Below the pieces are notes generated by a model. That model was not told the origin of the DNA, searched no databases, and saw nothing but the letters and a program-made list of their open reading frames with translations. A stretch of DNA of 35,908 bases, taken from Candidatus Colwelliibacteriota bacterium (GTDB lineage: Bacteria; Patescibacteriota; Minisyncoccia; UBA6257; Colwellbacteraceae). The stretch is taken from the NCBI GenBank assembly GCA_027448785.1, contig DAIDMW010000006.1, forward strand, positions 1-35,908, read 5' to 3'. Made by a program: the position numbers and the translations under genes. Shown in pieces: positions 9,585 to 20,152 of the stretch (its first letter is position 1; the number at the start of each line of letters is the position of its first letter).

Positions 9585-11396
9585 TTATTCCGAGTCCGGA
9601 TTTTCAATACGCTTCGCCAAATCTTTCGTCCGCTGATTACTTCGGATCTCCCGCCATAACGCCGAAGAAAACAACTTTTCTTCCCCGCCGAGCTCATCAG
9701 CCGCCTCACGTGCGTAATCCATGAAAAAGCTAGCTACAAAATCGTCATACTCGTGATCGATCAGAGACAGCGCCTCCTTTATCCCCGACAAGTTGCCGTC
9801 TACAGCCTCTTCGCAAGCCGCGTTCAGGCAATCCTCCACCGCCAACCGCAGGTATTTGGAAACATCTTCCTTAACGATGCCGCCGATCTCCTTAATTGTC
9901 CTGCAACTCCTGACACATCCGCCTGCGCCGCGCCAGGCCGCTAATTCTAATTTTGCATTCTCTTCGATCGCTTCAAGCGCGGCTTTTAAATCACTTTTTA
10001 CCTTATCGGTTAGCAGATCCGGGTTGGAACGGACAACGCGGATTATCGTCTCAGCTTCGTTATCCCAGGATATTTTTCTGGTCCGTCCATAAATCTCGTC
10101 AAGGATTTCCTCTTCTTTAGTAGCTTGTCCGGCAAAAAACGGCTCCTTGGTTAAGCGCCGAAGAGAAATGTGCATGTCGTATTTTTCCTTCCCTATCTCA
10201 TCGCGGAAGAAACGGCTTATTTTGCGGTATTCGGCGGGGTCGAAAAGAATCATTGCCGACTTCAGTTCCCCCGACATCCCCTCTCTTTCCGCGACAAAAA
10301 ACAAATCTCCCAGTTCTTGATAAAAATTACGGAATGAGCCGGTTAGCTGGCGCTCGTATTCGCCCAAGTAATCGCTGACAAGTTTGTTTCCCTCGCCTAC
10401 CTGCGACTGCAGCTCTTTTTTCTTGGAACGCAGAAAAGCGATCGCGTAGCGGAACTCTGAAAGTTCGGTATGCAGGTTACCCTTAGCCAGCTCCTCGAAA
10501 TTGGCGATCAATTCCCCTTTTGCCGAATAAATAAATTTTCTGGCACGCTCGGGTAGAGATTCGAGCTTCATCCGAAGAAGGTACTCCACCCTTTCCCCTT
10601 CTGCCAAATCTTTATAAGCATCAACGTCTCTTTCTATTTCCCTCTCCCCGTCGGCTTTCTGCCACAGGAAAGCTTCATAGACAGCGTGAATCGCCTCGTG
10701 TCGCGTGATTTCGTCGTTTTCCTCTCGGTTTCCTGAGTCGCGTACCAGGTTAACCATACTTCCGGGAAAATGCGCTCCCTGCATGCCGCGATCGTAATCA
10801 AGCTTGTCCATCTCGTCGTCGTTTAAAAAATAAGTAACGCTCAACCCGGATAGAAGCGGCTTTTTGCCGGATAAAACCTCCTTCAACCCCTTCTTTCGGG
10901 GCAGCTTCACTCCGCCCGGGTCTAGCTTTGCCCTTTCATACTCCTCGGCTTTTCTCCTCAAACTATCCTTGCCTCGCCGGAGAGTGAAAACCAACCTGAC
11001 ATTAGGGTCGTCATTTAGTTTGCTTATTTCCCTGGAAAGGCGTTCGCTCTCCTCTATCAGTAGATCGATATCCCCGCTTTCCGATTCGATTCGTTCATCA
11101 AAAATTTTTTCAATCTCCTCTTTTCTTTTTATAAGCGGGCTGATCTCATTTATCTTTTCTTCCGCGGCTGGCGAGTATTTTTCGAGCGTTTGGTCGATTT
11201 TTACCACTGCGGCTTCGAACAGCTCTCGTCCGTCCAAACCGCCGTTTTCCAGCGTCTCTCGTATTTCGGTAATGATGCCGATCCTCTCCTTCAGGCTGGC
11301 ATGCAGGTTTTCTTTCTTCTCGAAGAGTTCCGACTTGCCGTCAACTGATTTCTCTCCGTCTGGCGCGTTGGTTTCTGAATTCGGCCACTTTTCCAT
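9585..11396 (-). CDS. Hypothetical helical protein, 603 aa, with an HExxH motif (HEAIH)
   Basis: Long ORF; EITRHEAIHAVYEAFLW resembles a zincin HExxH helix. Confidence 0.75.
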   Translation of the reverse strand: MEKWPNSETNAPDGEKSVDGKSELFEKKENLHASLKERIGIITEIRETLENGGLDGRELFEAAVVKIDQTLEKYSPAAEEKINEISPLIKRKEEIEKIFDERIESESGDIDLLIEESERLSREISKLNDDPNVRLVFTLRRGKDSLRRKAEEYERAKLDPGGVKLPRKKGLKEVLSGKKPLLSGLSVTYFLNDDEMDKLDYDRGMQGAHFPGSMVNLVRDSGNREENDEITRHEAIHAVYEAFLWQKADGEREIERDVDAYKDLAEGERVEYLLRMKLESLPERARKFIYSAKGELIANFEELAKGNLHTELSEFRYAIAFLRSKKKELQSQVGEGNKLVSDYLGEYERQLTGSFRNFYQELGDLFFVAEREGMSGELKSAMILFDPAEYRKISRFFRDEIGKEKYDMHISLRRLTKEPFFAGQATKEEEILDEIYGRTRKISWDNEAETIIRVVRSNPDLLTDKVKSDLKAALEAIEENAKLELAAWRGAGGCVRSCRTIKEIGGIVKEDVSKYLRLAVEDCLNAACEEAVDGNLSGIKEALSLIDHEYDDFVASFFMDYAREAADELGGEEKLFSSALWREIRSNQRTKDLAKRIENPDSE

Positions 11397-11405
11397 AAGG
11401 ACGAT

Positions 11406-12299
11406 TTATCCCTCCATTTTTTTGAGCGCGGCTATTCGCTCATTGATCGGCGGATGGGTCATAAATAACTTCTGCATCCACGAAACGCTCTTGCTTCCGC
11501 GGTAAGGATCGCTCAGCCATAGGTGGGCGGTGGCGCTGCTCGCCCGGCGCAGCGGCAGGTTGGCTTTCTCTATTTTTTCCAAGGCGCTGACCAGCCCTTC
11601 TGGGTAGCGAGTCAGAAGCGCTCCGGATGCGTCGGCCAACAGCTCGCGCTTCCGAGAAATAGCCAGCTGTATGATGGTGGCAACGATCGGCGCAACGATA
11701 GCTAATGTCAATCCGACTATCAAGCCGAGTGCTCCGTTATCGCGCTCATTCTCCATTCCGCCCCAGAAAAACGAGTTTAGCAGCCAGTTCGCCAGCAAAG
11801 AGATCGTACCAACCAGAACGACCACTACTGAAGAAACTAGAATATCGCGGTTAGAGACATGGGACAGTTCGTGGGCGACAACCCCCTCGAGTTCGGTCTT
11901 ATCCATTATTTGCAGCAGGCCGGCGGTTACCGCGATCGAGGCGTGCTGCGGGTCGCGGCCGGTGGCGAAAGCGTTCGGTGCGGCTTCGGGAACAATGTAA
12001 ATTCTCGGCGTAGGCAATCCGGAAGCGATAGCCAGGTTTTCTACAGTGCGGTAAAGTTCGGGCGCATCTTTTTTTTCGATCGGCTTGGCGCCGGAAACCG
12101 ACAGCGCGATCTTGTCGGAGTACCAATAGCTGACGAAACTGGAAGCTACGCTAAAAATTACGGCGACAACCAGAATAAGCGAGTTACCATAAATCTGACT
12201 AAAAATGAATCCGAGCCCGATAATCACGATCAGGAAGATCGTAAAAATTAGATAGGTCTTACGGATGTTCGCGTCTCGGTAGGAATAAATATTCGCCAT
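11406..12299 (-). CDS. htpX: M48-family zinc metalloprotease HtpX
   Basis: N-terminal TMs; VVAHELSHVSNRDILV; ISRKRELLADASGA; THPPINERIAAL. Confidence 0.96.
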   Translation of the reverse strand: MANIYSYRDANIRKTYLIFTIFLIVIIGLGFIFSQIYGNSLILVVAVIFSVASSFVSYWYSDKIALSVSGAKPIEKKDAPELYRTVENLAIASGLPTPRIYIVPEAAPNAFATGRDPQHASIAVTAGLLQIMDKTELEGVVAHELSHVSNRDILVSSVVVVLVGTISLLANWLLNSFFWGGMENERDNGALGLIVGLTLAIVAPIVATIIQLAISRKRELLADASGALLTRYPEGLVSALEKIEKANLPLRRASSATAHLWLSDPYRGSKSVSWMQKLFMTHPPINERIAALKKMEG

Positions 12300-12300
12300 T

Positions 12301-12380
12301 GTTAATGATTAGCCACCGGGGACTAGTGATTAGCAAACGATAATGTTTCGTTGTCGCTAATCCTCTAGCCACTAATTGTT
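12301..12380. repeat. Imperfect long palindrome between lemA and htpX
   Basis: gattagcaaacga...ttcgttgtcgctaatc stem, with outer related words (ggactag / ctagcc). Confidence 0.6.
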
Positions 12381-12924
12381 AGAACTCTACTTTTACTGGT
12401 TCCTTCTCCGCTTCAGACGCGGTCTCGAAGAACTTCACCTGCTTCATTCCGAAAGCGCCGGCAAGAATGTTAGTCGGAAAAGTTCTGGTCGCGGTATTCA
12501 GATCGCGGGCCACGGAGTTGTAGAAGCGCCGCGCGGCCTGGATCTTGTCCTCGGTGTCGGTCAGCTCGTCCTGCAGCTTCAGGAAATTCTCGTTCGCCTT
12601 CAGGTTCGGATAATTTTCCGCCACGGCAAACAGGGTTTTCAGCGTTCCGGAAAGGGCATTTTCCGCCGCGTCCCTTTCCAAGGGATTGCCGCCTTGAGAA
12701 ACTGCGGCGCGCGCGTTAGTCACGTCTTCCAAGACGCTTTTTTCGTGCTGGACGTATCCTTTGACCGTCTCCACCAAATTGGGGATAAGGTCATACCTCC
12801 TCTTCAGCTGAACGTCGATGTCCGAAAGTGCCTCTTCGGTGCGGTACCTTAAAGTTACCAGCCGGTTATATCCGAAGATAAGCCAGGCAAGCAGTAAAGC
12901 GACAACGACGATTAAGTAAATCAT
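12379..12924 (-). CDS. lemA: LemA family protein
   Basis: N-terminal TM, then YNRLVTLRYRTEEALSDIDVQLKRRYDLIPNLVETVKGY and FYNSVARDLNTA. Confidence 0.95.
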   Translation of the reverse strand: MIYLIVVVALLLAWLIFGYNRLVTLRYRTEEALSDIDVQLKRRYDLIPNLVETVKGYVQHEKSVLEDVTNARAAVSQGGNPLERDAAENALSGTLKTLFAVAENYPNLKANENFLKLQDELTDTEDKIQAARRFYNSVARDLNTATRTFPTNILAGAFGMKQVKFFETASEAEKEPVKVEF

Positions 12925-12986
12925 TTTAATTTTAACGTTTTAGATTTAGGGTTTCGAATTTCTGTTTTCGGATTTCGGATTTTATG

Positions 12987-14937
<1,951 letters not shown>

Positions 14938-14995
14938 CTACTATTTACGAAGGAAACAGGGCCTTTGTCAAGCAAACCGCAGCAGAATCGCGAGG

Positions 14996-15108
14996 GGGCG
15001 CAAAGCGAAAAGCGCAAAGATGAGCGCAAAACTAAAAGCACAAAGTTTAAAAGAACTAACGACTGGCGGCTTACCGCTGTTTTTCGCTTTTAGCTTTTCG
15101 CTTTTTTA
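14996..15108. repeat. Family-I A/T-arm palindromic element (copy 1), 3' of rtcB
   Basis: gcgcaaagcgaaaagcgcaaag/gcgcaaaactaaaagcacaaag arm versus tttttcgcttttagcttttcgctttttta arm. Confidence 0.8.
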
Positions 15109-16485
15109 TCCCTTTATTACCGCCAGCGGTTTCAAGCGCGCCACTTTTTTGGCGATCCCAGCCTGAGCCACCACCTCAACCACCTGGTCGATATCCTTAT
15201 ACGCTCCGGGCGCCTCCTCGGCCAACCCGGAAAACGAACCGGCGGCCACCGCTATCCCCCGTTTTTCCAATTCTAATTTCAGCTCTTTTCCGCTCACTTC
15301 TCTTTTTGCCTGCGTTCGCGACATCCTCCGGCCGGCGCCGTGGCAGGTCGAGCCGAAGCTTTCTTCAAGCGATTTTTCTTCTCCGACTAAAACGTATGAA
15401 CCAGTGCCCATGCTGCCGGGGATGATCACCGTCTGCCCAGGAAAAGCCCTGGTCGCTCCCTTGCGGTGCACCACCAAATCGTTCTCCAGTTTAGCGATAT
15501 TGTGCGCCACATCATAAAGCAGCTCCAGCTCCCCGCCGCTCTCGCCGAGAACCTTCCGCCAGGCGTTCCGCACCTCCCAGCTCATTATCTGCCGGTTGGC
15601 CCAAGCAAAATTTGCCGCCGCCGACATCGCCTTGAAATAATCCTGCCCCTCGGGAGAGTTGAAAGGCGCACAGGCTAGCTCGCGGTCGGGCAAACTTATG
15701 CCGTAGCGCGGCATCGCCTTCATCATTACACGGATATAGTCGGTGGCAACCTGGTGCCCTAAGCCGCGCGAACCGGTATGCAGCAAAATCACCACCTGCC
15801 CCTGAAACAGCCCCAAACGCGTCGCTTCATTCTCGTCGAAAATCTCCTGCACCATCTCGGCCTCGACGAAATGATTGCCGGCGCCCATCGTTCCCAGCTG
15901 GTCCCGTCCTCGTCCTTTGGCCTGCGCCGAAACCAAAGCCGGATCAGCCTCGGGAAGCCTTCCTCGCGATTCGATTTGTTCCAAGTCTTTATCCGTTCCG
16001 TATCCCAGCGCTACCGCCTTCTCCGCTCCCAGGGAAAGGATTTCATCGAACTCCGCGGCGCTCATTTTTACTCGGCCGCTGCGCCCGACGCCCGATGGCA
16101 CCGCGGCGTAGATCTCCTTCGCCAGCTCCGGCATCCGCCCAATCGCCTCTTCGACTTTCAAGGCAGATTTCAATAACCTAACCCCGCAGTTGATGTCGTA
16201 ACCGATTCCTCCTGGCGAAATTACGCCTTCCCGCAAATTAAAAGCGGCCACTCCCCCGATGGGAAAGCCGTATCCCTCGTGCACGTCCGGCATGACCAGC
16301 GCGTGCTTTTCAATCCCTGGCATCGTCGCGACATTGACCAGCTGGTCCAGCGACCGATCCTTGATTATCTCGTCGAGCATCTCGGAAGAGGAATAAACCC
16401 TTGCCGGCACGCGCATATCCTGCCGGAAGCTTTTCGGTATTTCCCACAGCCAGTCGTGTATTTTTACAAGGTCCGACTTCTTCAT
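15106..16485 (-). CDS. rtcB: RNA-splicing ligase RtcB
   Basis: MPDVHEGYGFPIGGVAAF, GGIGYDINCGVRLL, GTMGAGNHFVEA, STCHGAGRRMSRTQA. Start taken at ATG 16485, in an ATGA overlap with the archease stop. Confidence 0.96.
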   Translation of the reverse strand: MKKSDLVKIHDWLWEIPKSFRQDMRVPARVYSSSEMLDEIIKDRSLDQLVNVATMPGIEKHALVMPDVHEGYGFPIGGVAAFNLREGVISPGGIGYDINCGVRLLKSALKVEEAIGRMPELAKEIYAAVPSGVGRSGRVKMSAAEFDEILSLGAEKAVALGYGTDKDLEQIESRGRLPEADPALVSAQAKGRGRDQLGTMGAGNHFVEAEMVQEIFDENEATRLGLFQGQVVILLHTGSRGLGHQVATDYIRVMMKAMPRYGISLPDRELACAPFNSPEGQDYFKAMSAAANFAWANRQIMSWEVRNAWRKVLGESGGELELLYDVAHNIAKLENDLVVHRKGATRAFPGQTVIIPGSMGTGSYVLVGEEKSLEESFGSTCHGAGRRMSRTQAKREVSGKELKLELEKRGIAVAAGSFSGLAEEAPGAYKDIDQVVEVVAQAGIAKKVARLKPLAVIKG

Positions 16486-16889
16486 ATATCGAAGACTATA
16501 TCCGTTTCCCACCGGCCTTGAGCGTTCTTAACGATATTCGCCTCGTGGTAGGTGACAGCTTTGATGTCGTCGCCGAACTCCGAAATCTTCTCGCCGACGA
16601 GAGTCGCTCTCAAGGACGAACTAGAAAGCTCGTCAAAGATTATCCGGGTATAAGTCTCTTTGTAGGTCGAGGCCAGCCTGACCAGTTCCCCGAGAAAATC
16701 AACCAGGAGCGCAGTGATATCGGAGGAATCGACGGCCACCTCTCTTTCCACGCGGGCCGATCCGGGAAGCGGCGAGGGTTTTAAAAATTCGAAGACGCCG
16801 CGCAGACCATCGACGAAAAGCTCTTCAAGATTTTTCCCTTCAAGATGCAGTCGAACATCGGCCGTATGTTCTAGGAACTTGTAGCTCAC
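16482..16889 (-). CDS. Archease (RtcB cofactor)
   Basis: YKFLEHTADVRLHLEGKNLEELFVDGLRGVFE...VKAVTYHEANI-type motif; overlaps the rtcB start. Confidence 0.93.
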   Translation of the reverse strand: MSYKFLEHTADVRLHLEGKNLEELFVDGLRGVFEFLKPSPLPGSARVEREVAVDSSDITALLVDFLGELVRLASTYKETYTRIIFDELSSSSLRATLVGEKISEFGDDIKAVTYHEANIVKNAQGRWETDIVFDI

Positions 16890-16918
16890 CTTAGTTGCTT
16901 AAATTATACAACACAAGA

Positions 16919-17172
16919 AGTGCAAAACTAAAAGCACAAAAGGCAAAATAACGAAAATCCTAAATCCGAAATACTAAATCCGAAACAAATTCGAAACACC
17001 AAGTTTCAAATTACAAACCCGTTCTTGTTTCGTATTTGGAATTTGTAGTTTGTGATTTGTTTAGGATTTCGGATTTAGAATTTCGAATTTGGCCAATTGC
17101 TGGCCGTTATTTTTCGCTTTTAGTTTTTCGTTTTGCGCTCGCCTGGTCGCTATTTTTCGCTTTGAGCTTCTT
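16919..17172. repeat. Family-I palindromic element (copy 2) with a nested family-II palindrome in its loop
   Basis: Outer agtgcaaaactaaaagcacaaaag / tttttcgcttttagtttttcgttttgcgct; inner aatcctaaatccgaaatactaaatccgaaac / tttaggatttcggatttagaatttcg. Confidence 0.8.
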
Positions 17173-18189
17173 TTATTCCTCCTCCGGCTCATCGAGCTTA
17201 AGCGGCTCGACGCCCATACTTTCCCCGCCGATCTTCACCACATCCTTGTCAATTTTTTTAAACGAGGCGTAGCCCTTGTTGTACGATCCGACGGCGCGGC
17301 CGAGATGAGTTCCGACATCGCGGATATACTTTTCGTATTCGGCCAGATGCCGGCTCAGTTCGAAGACCTTTTTCTTGATCTCCTCGGCCGACTTGTTGAA
17401 CTCGATCTGCTTCAGCCCCTGAACCACGGTCTGCAGATAAGCCAATAGCGAGGTCGGAGAAACCACGATGACCTTCTTCTCGTGCACGGCATACTCGATT
17501 AGGTCGCGAGCGTTGACCGAACCGACTTTGTTGATCAAGAGATCGTAATACAAAGCCTCGGAAGGTATGAACATAAAGGCGAACTCGATCGTCCCCTCAT
17601 CCGGCCGAACGTACTTAGAAGTCTCGTCGATGCGGTTTTTTAAATCGCCGCGCAGCGCATCCTCCATTTTTTTCCTCTCCTCCGGCGTCCCGGCTTCAAG
17701 AAGGCGGTTGTAATTCTCCAGGCTGAATTTCGAGTCCACCGGTATCATCCTCTCCCCGTAGTAAATGACCGCGTCCACGATATCTCCATTTTTGAAAGGA
17801 TGTTGCATCTCGTAGCTGCCGGGCGGCAAAACGTTGCTTAAAACGGTTTCCAGATAATACTCCCCCAGGATGCCCCGCTGTTTGGGATTCTTCAAAACGT
17901 CCTGCAGGTTGCGAAGCTGGTCGGCAAAACCAACCACCTGCCGGTTGGTTTCGTCTAGTTTGGTTAACCGCTCGGTCACCTCGCGGACGATGCGCGTGCT
18001 TTCTCCGAGCTGGGTCCGCGATATCTGCGAGAGGTCGCCCAATTTAGCGTCAATAGTCCGGCTGATTTCGCTTATCTGGTTCTGTATTAAAAGAAGAGAA
18101 TTGTCGCCCGCCGGCCGGCGGCGCGAAAAAACGAGGTAGACGATCCCCGCCGCGGCGGCTCCGATTAGAATACCCAAAAACACCTCCAT
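17173..18189 (-). CDS. rmuC: DNA recombination protein RmuC family
   Basis: N-terminal TM; KQRGILGEYYLETVLSNVLPPGSYEMQ; DAVIYYGERMIPVDSKFSLENY; FAFMFIPSEALYYDLL. Confidence 0.94.
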   Translation of the reverse strand: MEVFLGILIGAAAAGIVYLVFSRRRPAGDNSLLLIQNQISEISRTIDAKLGDLSQISRTQLGESTRIVREVTERLTKLDETNRQVVGFADQLRNLQDVLKNPKQRGILGEYYLETVLSNVLPPGSYEMQHPFKNGDIVDAVIYYGERMIPVDSKFSLENYNRLLEAGTPEERKKMEDALRGDLKNRIDETSKYVRPDEGTIEFAFMFIPSEALYYDLLINKVGSVNARDLIEYAVHEKKVIVVSPTSLLAYLQTVVQGLKQIEFNKSAEEIKKKVFELSRHLAEYEKYIRDVGTHLGRAVGSYNKGYASFKKIDKDVVKIGGESMGVEPLKLDEPEEE

Positions 18190-18237
18190 TACCCCCCATC
18201 ATACAGCAAAAAGCGGCTCTTGATGCAATCGCGTTTT

Positions 18238-18266
18238 TTGACAAAGACAACGTCCGGCTATAAAAG
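18238..18266 (+). promoter_or_regulatory. Sigma70-like promoter (TTGACA 18238-18243; TATAAA/TAAAAG about 15-17 nt downstream)
   Basis: Near-consensus boxes upstream of the 18308 small ORF. Confidence 0.6.
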
Positions 18267-18307
18267 AATGATGTTTGCTGCTCCAATAACTTTTAGGAGG
18301 GAGTAAG

Positions 18308-18448
18308 ATGCTTTCCAGACGATTGGCGTTTTATGCGCTTCTAGCTCTGTTTTGCCTGGTCATTCCGGCCTGGTTGCTAGCCCTGATGATTGGCGTCGCT
18401 CTCCTTTACCTGTTCTTCGGCGGACCAAAGCTGCCGAGGAATACATAA
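18308..18448 (+). CDS. 46-aa small membrane peptide MLSRRLAFYALLALFCLVIPAWLLALMIGVALLYLFFGGPKLPRNT
   Basis: ATG preceded by AGGAGGG; promoter upstream; intrinsic terminator starts right after the TAA. Absent from the supplied ORF track because it is short. Confidence 0.75.
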   Translation: MLSRRLAFYALLALFCLVIPAWLLALMIGVALLYLFFGGPKLPRNT

Positions 18449-18478
18449 AACAGAGGCATTAAAGCCTCTGTTTTTTTA
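18449..18478. terminator. Intrinsic terminator aacagaggc-attaaa-gcctctgttttttta
   Basis: 9-bp GC-containing stem followed by T7; lies between convergent genes. Confidence 0.9.
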
Positions 18479-18484
18479 TTTTAC

Positions 18485-20005
18485 TCAGGAAACGGCGGGC
18501 GCCGGGGAAACCTCCTCGGCCTTTCTGATTTTCGGCGTTACCCAGAAGCCCAGGCGGAACTTGCCGCCTAACATCAACCTGGTCTGCGCTTCAAAAGCCG
18601 GCAATGTTCCCAAAAGAACCATGTTAATCGGCGTCAGGAGCCATTGCGCCGTGTAAAAAACGTAGTGGTGCGCCTTGAACCACTGCGGCTTAGGCGGGAG
18701 GATGGATAAAGTCAGGATTCCGGACATAATCATTCCGAACGAGCCGACCCACATCAAGTAGCTTGCGATGTGCGGCAGGCTGTAGGAGAGAAGCGTTTTA
18801 TCGAACTCCTTTCCGCCAAGGAAAACCGGCAGCCAGCCCAAGGAAATTATCAAGGCGCTCGTCGTCCAAGAGTAGCCGCCGCTGAACTCGCTGTAAGCGC
18901 GATAAATTTTGTCCTTTAAGGGTATTTTCTTATTCTTCAAAAACCTGGTCACCACGTAAGGGAAGTTCTCGACTCCCCAGGCCCAGCGGCGCTGCTGCTT
19001 ATAAAGGTTGCGAACAGTCTGCCAGAACTTTGGAGCGACGTTTACATCCATCGAAACAGGATACTTCAGCGGCACCACGCGCCAGTCGCCGTTGTAGTGA
19101 GTGAAAAGCTGCCAGAAGATATGAGAATCCTCGGAAACGAAGTCCGTATCCCAGAATCCCATTTCCGCCAAAGCCTTGAATGGCGTGGAGTGCGAAGAAA
19201 AAGTTACCAGGTGCTCGGGGCGAGATTGCTCCATCATCCCCCAAAAGGTGGTCGAATACGCCATTACCCGCGCCAATGCCGGAGAATCGAAAATATTGTT
19301 ATTGAAGAAAGGAATTGGCTGGTAGCTGGAGCGTTGCGGATGCGAAGCGGTAAGGAAAGCATAAGTGAGGACGCCGAAGTATCCCTTGGCGACCTGGGTG
19401 TCGACATCGAAAACCGAGACCATCACTTTTTCGTAATCAATCTTCAGCTCGTCGATCAAAATACGCTGCGCCTCTTTGCCAGCCCAGGCTTCATTCGACC
19501 CCTTTCCCGGAATCTCGTTCGGCAGGTCGGCCGGGTGAGTGGTAACCAAAAATTTATAAAAACGGTCGCCGTAGGTTTCCTTTATTTTTCTACCGACCTC
19601 ATTAGCCTCCTCCCCGGCACGCTCCTCTTGGGCCAATACCACCAGCATCTTGTCTTTCGGATAATCAGCTTGCAGCAAGTTCTCGAAACTCTCTTTAACT
19701 ACCCCGAACGGCTCTTTATACATCGGCAGGATGATGAGGTGGTAAATCTCCTCCCAGCGCCCGGAAGTTTTAGGATCATTTTTTAACTTAGCCATCCAGT
19801 CGGTTTTCAAATTACGCTGCAAGTCCCGCCCGGCGGAATGCAAATGGAAATAGAAATAAATAGTCTTAAAGAGCCAGTAGGTGTCGAACAGGATCATAAA
19901 GATCGCCACGTAGAACGGGAAAAACTTCGAAGAGAGGACGAAGGCCGTGATCGTCGCCCAGGACATAAACCCCGGTATTATCTCGAAAAATCGGCGCAAA
20001 CTCAT
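18485..20005 (-). CDS. Membrane family 2 glycosyltransferase (synthase type)
   Basis: DVDTQVA (DxD), SEDSHIFW (ED), KQQRRWAWG (QxxRW), flanked by multiple TM helices. Confidence 0.9.
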   Translation of the reverse strand: MSLRRFFEIIPGFMSWATITAFVLSSKFFPFYVAIFMILFDTYWLFKTIYFYFHLHSAGRDLQRNLKTDWMAKLKNDPKTSGRWEEIYHLIILPMYKEPFGVVKESFENLLQADYPKDKMLVVLAQEERAGEEANEVGRKIKETYGDRFYKFLVTTHPADLPNEIPGKGSNEAWAGKEAQRILIDELKIDYEKVMVSVFDVDTQVAKGYFGVLTYAFLTASHPQRSSYQPIPFFNNNIFDSPALARVMAYSTTFWGMMEQSRPEHLVTFSSHSTPFKALAEMGFWDTDFVSEDSHIFWQLFTHYNGDWRVVPLKYPVSMDVNVAPKFWQTVRNLYKQQRRWAWGVENFPYVVTRFLKNKKIPLKDKIYRAYSEFSGGYSWTTSALIISLGWLPVFLGGKEFDKTLLSYSLPHIASYLMWVGSFGMIMSGILTLSILPPKPQWFKAHHYVFYTAQWLLTPINMVLLGTLPAFEAQTRLMLGGKFRLGFWVTPKIRKAEEVSPAPAVS

Positions 20006-20065
20006 AGGATTGGAATTTACATCTAAATTAAGTATATTACAATGGTAATCCGAATGCGGACCCAG

Positions 20066-20137
20066 GCCCCCATCGTCTAGCGGTCAGGACAGCGCTCTTT
20101 CAAGGCGTAAACACCGGTTCGACTCCGGTTGGGGGCG
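20066..20137 (+). tRNA. tRNA-Glu (anticodon UUC)
   Basis: Acceptor gccccca/tgggggc, D-arm tctagcggtcagga, anticodon loop ctttcaa, T-arm ccggttcgactccgg. Confidence 0.94.
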
Positions 20138-20152
20138 CATTATCAATATGTT

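Noticed and set aside
10864-11505. 213-aa Ser-rich + strand ORF
   Set aside because: Antisense of the charged 603-aa CDS (complement of E/K/R-rich coding); no supporting signals.
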